Source of the DNA: Methanosuratincolales archaeon
Lineage (GTDB): Archaea > Thermoproteota > Methanomethylicia > Methanomethylicales > Methanomethylicaceae
Direction: 5' to 3'
DNA length: 9,597 bases
NCBI GenBank assembly: GCA_937930465.1
Contig: CALGKV010000129.1
Span: 1 to 9,597 of the forward strand
Shown: positions 6,542 through 9,597 of the stretch, piece by piece
How the letters are laid out: each line of letters opens with the position of its first letter
How positions within the stretch are numbered: position 1 is the first letter of the stretch
Notes under the pieces: model-generated
Databases searched by the model: none
What the model saw: only the letters and a program-made list of their open reading frames with translations
What the model was told of the DNA's origin: nothing
Made by a program: the position numbers and the translations under genes

Positions 6542-7471
6542 ATGGTAGATGGTTTATTCTTTGAGCTCTTCACACACAACAGTAAGAAAGACAGAGGCTT
6601 CGCGCTGACCGCTACTGCTTTTGTGTTGACCCTAATACTAATCTCTTCAGGCTTGGTCATCGCGAATTTTGCCTGGCCCGGAGCTAGGATAGGCTTGGAT
6701 TCGGATTTGTCGAACCTCCAGATGGTAAGAAGCCTCTTGAGGAATGCAGGCGCACACTCCTCCAAGACAGGCAATCCCCTTGAGGCAGAGGCATACATAA
6801 ACGAATTCATCCAAAGGTCGGCTAACGAAGACCTGAAGAGGTATTTACCTGAACCCAGTGGCACCGGTTACACGGCGGCCCAGGGGACGGTTGATTTCGG
6901 CATATGCAAAATTCGGAGCGGCTCTGGCGAGAACGGAAGCATCTACTTCGAAGGACTTCCTGCAGGGTCATATGCAATAGTAGCAGACAAAGAAGGGAAC
7001 GCTATTCAGTTCGCTGGTCCAGCTGAAGCTGGCACTCCGCTCCAGATCAGAGCCCAGAAGACTGTTACTGATGCATACATCGTACTATATTCTCCTGAAT
7101 CGCTTTCGTGGCGCTTCCCTCAAACTGGGCAGGGGCTGTTGAGCGCCTCACATGTCTACACAGTCTCATACAGCAGCCCAATAATCAATGCCAGCTCATG
7201 GTCTTCGCCGCCCGGATTTTTATATTTGCGTGTGCGCAATGCCCCTCCCCTTGCGCTCGTTCTTGTAGAGGACTCCACAGGGATCTTGAGAGGGATAGGG
7301 TGGAGGAGCACTGCTGACATTGCGGCTCTAGACGGGGTTCAGGAGATGCTGGTCTATGTGAAAGGAATCCCATTCGATGGGATTCTGAGGGTGCTGGAGG
7401 CGACAGCCTGGGTTAAGGCGGAGGTCTCTGCAGGGGATGTCTTCCGCTACATCAACAACTATGGGCAATAA
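6542..7471 (+). CDS. Large pilin-like protein with two beta modules (309 aa)
   Basis: The leader ends KKDRG (residues 15-19) directly before FALTATAFVLTLILISSGLV (20-39). This resembles a prepilin-peptidase site (R-G|F, as in bacterial RGFTLIE), though the +5 acidic residue is missing (A24). A charged region with predicted helices (about 50-106, ARIGLDSDLSNLQMVRSLLR and EAEAYINEFIQRS) is followed by two beta-type modules: about 133-185 (IYFEGLPAGSYAIVADKEGN ... AYIVLYSPES) and 226-290 (FLYLRVRNAPPLALVLVEDS ... EMLVYVKG). Segments like these recur near the C-terminus of the visible part of the next protein. At 309 residues it is long for a pilin, like the large GspK/PilX-type minor subunits of bacterial systems (an analogy only). 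ATG at 6542 follows GGAGGGTGA (6529-6537) by 4 nt. The stop lies in the junction with the next gene. Confidence 0.75.
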   Translation: MVDGLFFELFTHNSKKDRGFALTATAFVLTLILISSGLVIANFAWPGARIGLDSDLSNLQMVRSLLRNAGAHSSKTGNPLEAEAYINEFIQRSANEDLKRYLPEPSGTGYTAAQGTVDFGICKIRSGSGENGSIYFEGLPAGSYAIVADKEGNAIQFAGPAEAGTPLQIRAQKTVTDAYIVLYSPESLSWRFPQTGQGLLSASHVYTVSYSSPIINASSWSSPPGFLYLRVRNAPPLALVLVEDSTGILRGIGWRSTADIAALDGVQEMLVYVKGIPFDGILRVLEATAWVKAEVSAGDVFRYINNYGQ

Positions 7472-7476
7472 GGGGG
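7472..7476 (+). promoter_or_regulatory. Ribosome-binding site GGGGG directly after a stop codon
   Basis: TAA (7469-7471) is followed by GGGGG, 8 nt before TTG 7485. It reproduces the stop-GGGGG junction at 817-824 and is the main argument for a start at 7485 rather than ATG 7461 (overlapping the previous gene by 11 nt) or ATG 7500 (no ribosome-binding site). Confidence 0.4.
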
Positions 7477-7484
7477 CACGAGAC

Positions 7485-9597
7485 TTGTTGTCACTAAGCA
7501 TGGATTGGATCGACCCAGTGAAATGTAAACACGGATCGGGAAACCTTGGGCGAACAACACTAGGATTCTTTGTGATCGTGCTAATGTTGACCGCATACAA
7601 TCTGGTCCAACCGCTGGAAGGATGGAAGAACTACGTGACATTTTGCAGCGGAAGCGAGGTCCTCCTGGCGCCCAAAGGGAGGGTCGGTGGAGGGGGCGCA
7701 GGCATGGTTTACGCCATCTCAGAGTTACCTGAGCCGCAGGCGTGGTCAGAGCCGTTCATGTCCCCGCCCCAAGGAGTGCTAGTGTCCCAGTGGGCCGAGG
7801 CAAACGGATACATATATGAAGGCACGGCACCGGCATCAGACGCCCTCTCCCTGAATGTCACTAATGGCTCCCTTACTTGGACCAACAACGGAGCCGCCAG
7901 GACCAAAGGCGTCTACAACTTTACCCTCTGGAAGTCGTTTGACCAACCTCTTTACTCCTACAACCTCTCGATCGGCATTTATGCCTCGAAGGTCGCTTGG
8001 GAAATATACTCCCCTCCCCTATACCTCACGATCAAGGCATATGACCAGAACATGGTCCCTATCCTCACGCTTAGGTTCAATACCTCTGGGACGTCGTTTT
8101 ATGGTAATGCTTCTGCTTACGGCGGGACCCCTATAGCGCTGCTCAACATCTCCAAAACATCGTACACATTCACCCTGTTGTCAGGCGGCTACGGTGCGCA
8201 GGCGACCCTTACTCAAGGCTTGGCGCAGAAGCTTGCATTCACCTGCCTCACCCCGCTGAAACATCTGTCAATCAATTACTTCATAAACGAAACCGCCTAT
8301 AGGGACTACGATGCTTCTTACGTAGTGAAGATCGAGAGCGTTTCAATGACTCCAGGCGCATCCTCCGCAATGCTATTCGGCACGCCATCAGGGGAGTGGT
8401 GGTACACCGACATCAGAGGAGAGGCTGTTGCATGGCAGGTCGCAGGCAGCACAGGGGTGCTGAATCTCTCAGACCTCCCGACGGCTTTCAACGGGGAGTT
8501 TTTGAGCACAACAACTGGCGCGTGGGTGCCGCAGGGTCTGTCGATCTTCTCGGTCTCTGATGGGAAGCTCAATACGAAGGGCTACGGGATGGAGATCACA
8601 AACAACGGGCTGGGGCAACCGGTTGCAGGCTTTCCAGGGGCATACTACGCCTTGCCCGTTCATAGAGAGGGCGATTTTTATGTCTCAATAAGGGTTGCGC
8701 TATCGGGCTCGACAACGTCACTACAATACACCAGCAGGATAGGGCTGGCAATAACTGACACTAACGGGAACATAATATCGTACTTGACTGCGAAATTCAA
8801 CAGCCCCAAGATGTCGTCGGCAATAAACCTTGAGGACTGCTACTACGGAGTCTATCCGAATAACTCAAGTGGCGGAATTTTTTTGAGATACGGCAGGTCA
8901 TCGCTCACGATAAACATTTCAAGAACAGGCATGACATGGAACATCTACTGCGTCGAGACAGAAACTAATTTCACGGCAACGGGCACGAATGCCCCAATAG
9001 GAGGAATTCTGCTGCACCATGCTAACGTTATTAATGGCATGATTGCAGGGTGGGACTATGTCAGAACAAACCTCACAGCAGAGGTAGGCGTACTGAGCGG
9101 TAATGTAGACCAGCGAGCGGCCTGGAGAGGGGAGTTCTTTGCAAACACCACGCTCACCTATACAGCAACTAATTCGGGGATGCCAATACTTGTTTTAAGC
9201 GAAAGAGAGGATTTTGATGGGCTCGAATTCGCGGGTCTGTCAGAGGGAGATATTGTGACTTTGTTCGGACCAGACGGATCCACCGTTTTCAATGCGACCC
9301 TGGACGGAGGCGCCACAGGGATCATTGCAACAGGAGTGCAGCTGCCGTTGACTGGTGCAGCCATTGTCACGAGGAGAACCGATTCCAGACCTGTTGCACA
9401 GTACTCCGGAACGCTCTCGGGCGGTAAGGCGCTAACCTTGACCTGCGACGATCAAGGCGCGTGCAGGCTGATGGAAGTACCCGCAGGAGGCGAGTGGCCT
9501 GGTGTAATGATAACTGGACTGCGGCAGGGCTGGAAAGTGGTAGCCACGAGCGAGGGATCCTATACAGTCGTATATGCAGGGCATACTGGGCAGACGT
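7485..9597 (+). CDS. Giant exported glycoprotein with tandem concanavalin-like modules, C-terminus beyond window
   Basis: The frame is open from here to the window end: 704 codons without a stop, so the gene is cut by the window edge. Residues 25-41 (TLGFFVIVLMLTAYNLV) are a signal anchor or signal peptide after a basic stretch (KCKHG, GR). A glycine-rich turn (GRVGGGGAGM, about 65-74) follows. Residues 97-315 and 345-560 look like two related beta-sandwich modules of concanavalin/LamG type; each has NLSIGIYASK or VSIRVALSGS, then LYLTIKAYDQN or IGLAITDTNGN, then LRFN or AKFN. From about 579, GLEFAGLSEGDIVTLFGPDG and from about 673 GVMITGLRQGWKVVATSEGS resemble the module in the preceding pilin-like protein. 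About 15 N-glycosylation sequons are present. A carbohydrate- or surface-binding adhesin is a reasonable inference; no catalytic motif is recognised. TTG 7485 is chosen from GGGGG at 7472-7476; ATG 7461 is an alternative. Confidence 0.82.
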   Translation, partial: MLSLSMDWIDPVKCKHGSGNLGRTTLGFFVIVLMLTAYNLVQPLEGWKNYVTFCSGSEVLLAPKGRVGGGGAGMVYAISELPEPQAWSEPFMSPPQGVLVSQWAEANGYIYEGTAPASDALSLNVTNGSLTWTNNGAARTKGVYNFTLWKSFDQPLYSYNLSIGIYASKVAWEIYSPPLYLTIKAYDQNMVPILTLRFNTSGTSFYGNASAYGGTPIALLNISKTSYTFTLLSGGYGAQATLTQGLAQKLAFTCLTPLKHLSINYFINETAYRDYDASYVVKIESVSMTPGASSAMLFGTPSGEWWYTDIRGEAVAWQVAGSTGVLNLSDLPTAFNGEFLSTTTGAWVPQGLSIFSVSDGKLNTKGYGMEITNNGLGQPVAGFPGAYYALPVHREGDFYVSIRVALSGSTTSLQYTSRIGLAITDTNGNIISYLTAKFNSPKMSSAINLEDCYYGVYPNNSSGGIFLRYGRSSLTINISRTGMTWNIYCVETETNFTATGTNAPIGGILLHHANVINGMIAGWDYVRTNLTAEVGVLSGNVDQRAAWRGEFFANTTLTYTATNSGMPILVLSEREDFDGLEFAGLSEGDIVTLFGPDGSTVFNATLDGGATGIIATGVQLPLTGAAIVTRRTDSRPVAQYSGTLSGGKALTLTCDDQGACRLMEVPAGGEWPGVMITGLRQGWKVVATSEGSYTVVYAGHTGQT

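Noticed and set aside
6484..6864. 126-residue minus-strand ORF opposite the start of the 309-residue gene
   Set aside because: It lies antisense to the well-supported ribosome-binding site and pilin-like N-terminus and shows no protein features of its own.
7855..8136. 93-residue plus-strand ORF inside the giant gene
   Set aside because: Shadow frame; the main frame is open for 704 codons with coherent beta-module sequence and sequons throughout.
8878..8884. Run of seven T in the giant gene as a possible slippage site or archaeal terminator
   Set aside because: The frame (GGA ATT TTT TTG AGA) stays open and the module homology continues across it, so there is no evidence for frameshifting or termination.

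Overview
The window looks archaeal, and every gene I can support lies on the plus strand. The signs are ribosome-binding sites of the GGTGA / GAGGTGA / AGGAGGT type, frequent TTG starts, a candidate archaeal TATA box (TTTATTTAT at 5974-5982) and N-termini resembling archaeal class III (type IV pilin-like) signal peptides. The predicted proteins are almost all exported or membrane-anchored, carry many N-glycosylation sequons (N-x-S/T) and contain many cysteines. I cannot name the lineage from this sequence; an uncultivated Thermoproteota-type archaeon would fit, but that is a guess.

The left block (19-5806) is a run of six genes separated by 5-44 nt: a 266-residue membrane-anchored protein, a 947-residue secreted protein, a 243-residue exported protein, a 146-residue exported protein with a beta-rich tail, and two small pilin-like proteins. 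The 947-residue protein has a PKD domain and two copies of an InlB-B-like repeat around an Ig-like segment. A 204-nt gap (5807-6010) follows, the only substantial non-coding stretch. It holds several short perfect stem-loops and a TATA-like element.

The right block (6011-9597) has two more pilin-like genes and the start of a very large exported protein that is open to the window edge (704 codons visible). That protein appears to contain two related concanavalin-like beta-sandwich modules, then smaller beta modules that resemble segments of the neighbouring pilin-like protein.

My reading is that this is a cell-surface filament or adhesin locus. Four consecutive small proteins (4915-7471) have an N-terminal hydrophobic helix followed by a different globular body. 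They would be minor-pilin-like subunits that decorate or prime a type IV pilus-like fibre, and the two large glycoproteins would be tip or surface adhesins. No ATPase, platform protein or prepilin peptidase is in the window, so assembly machinery would have to be encoded elsewhere. None of the genes can be given an established symbol. I see no tRNA, rRNA, CRISPR array, insertion sequence or integrase.
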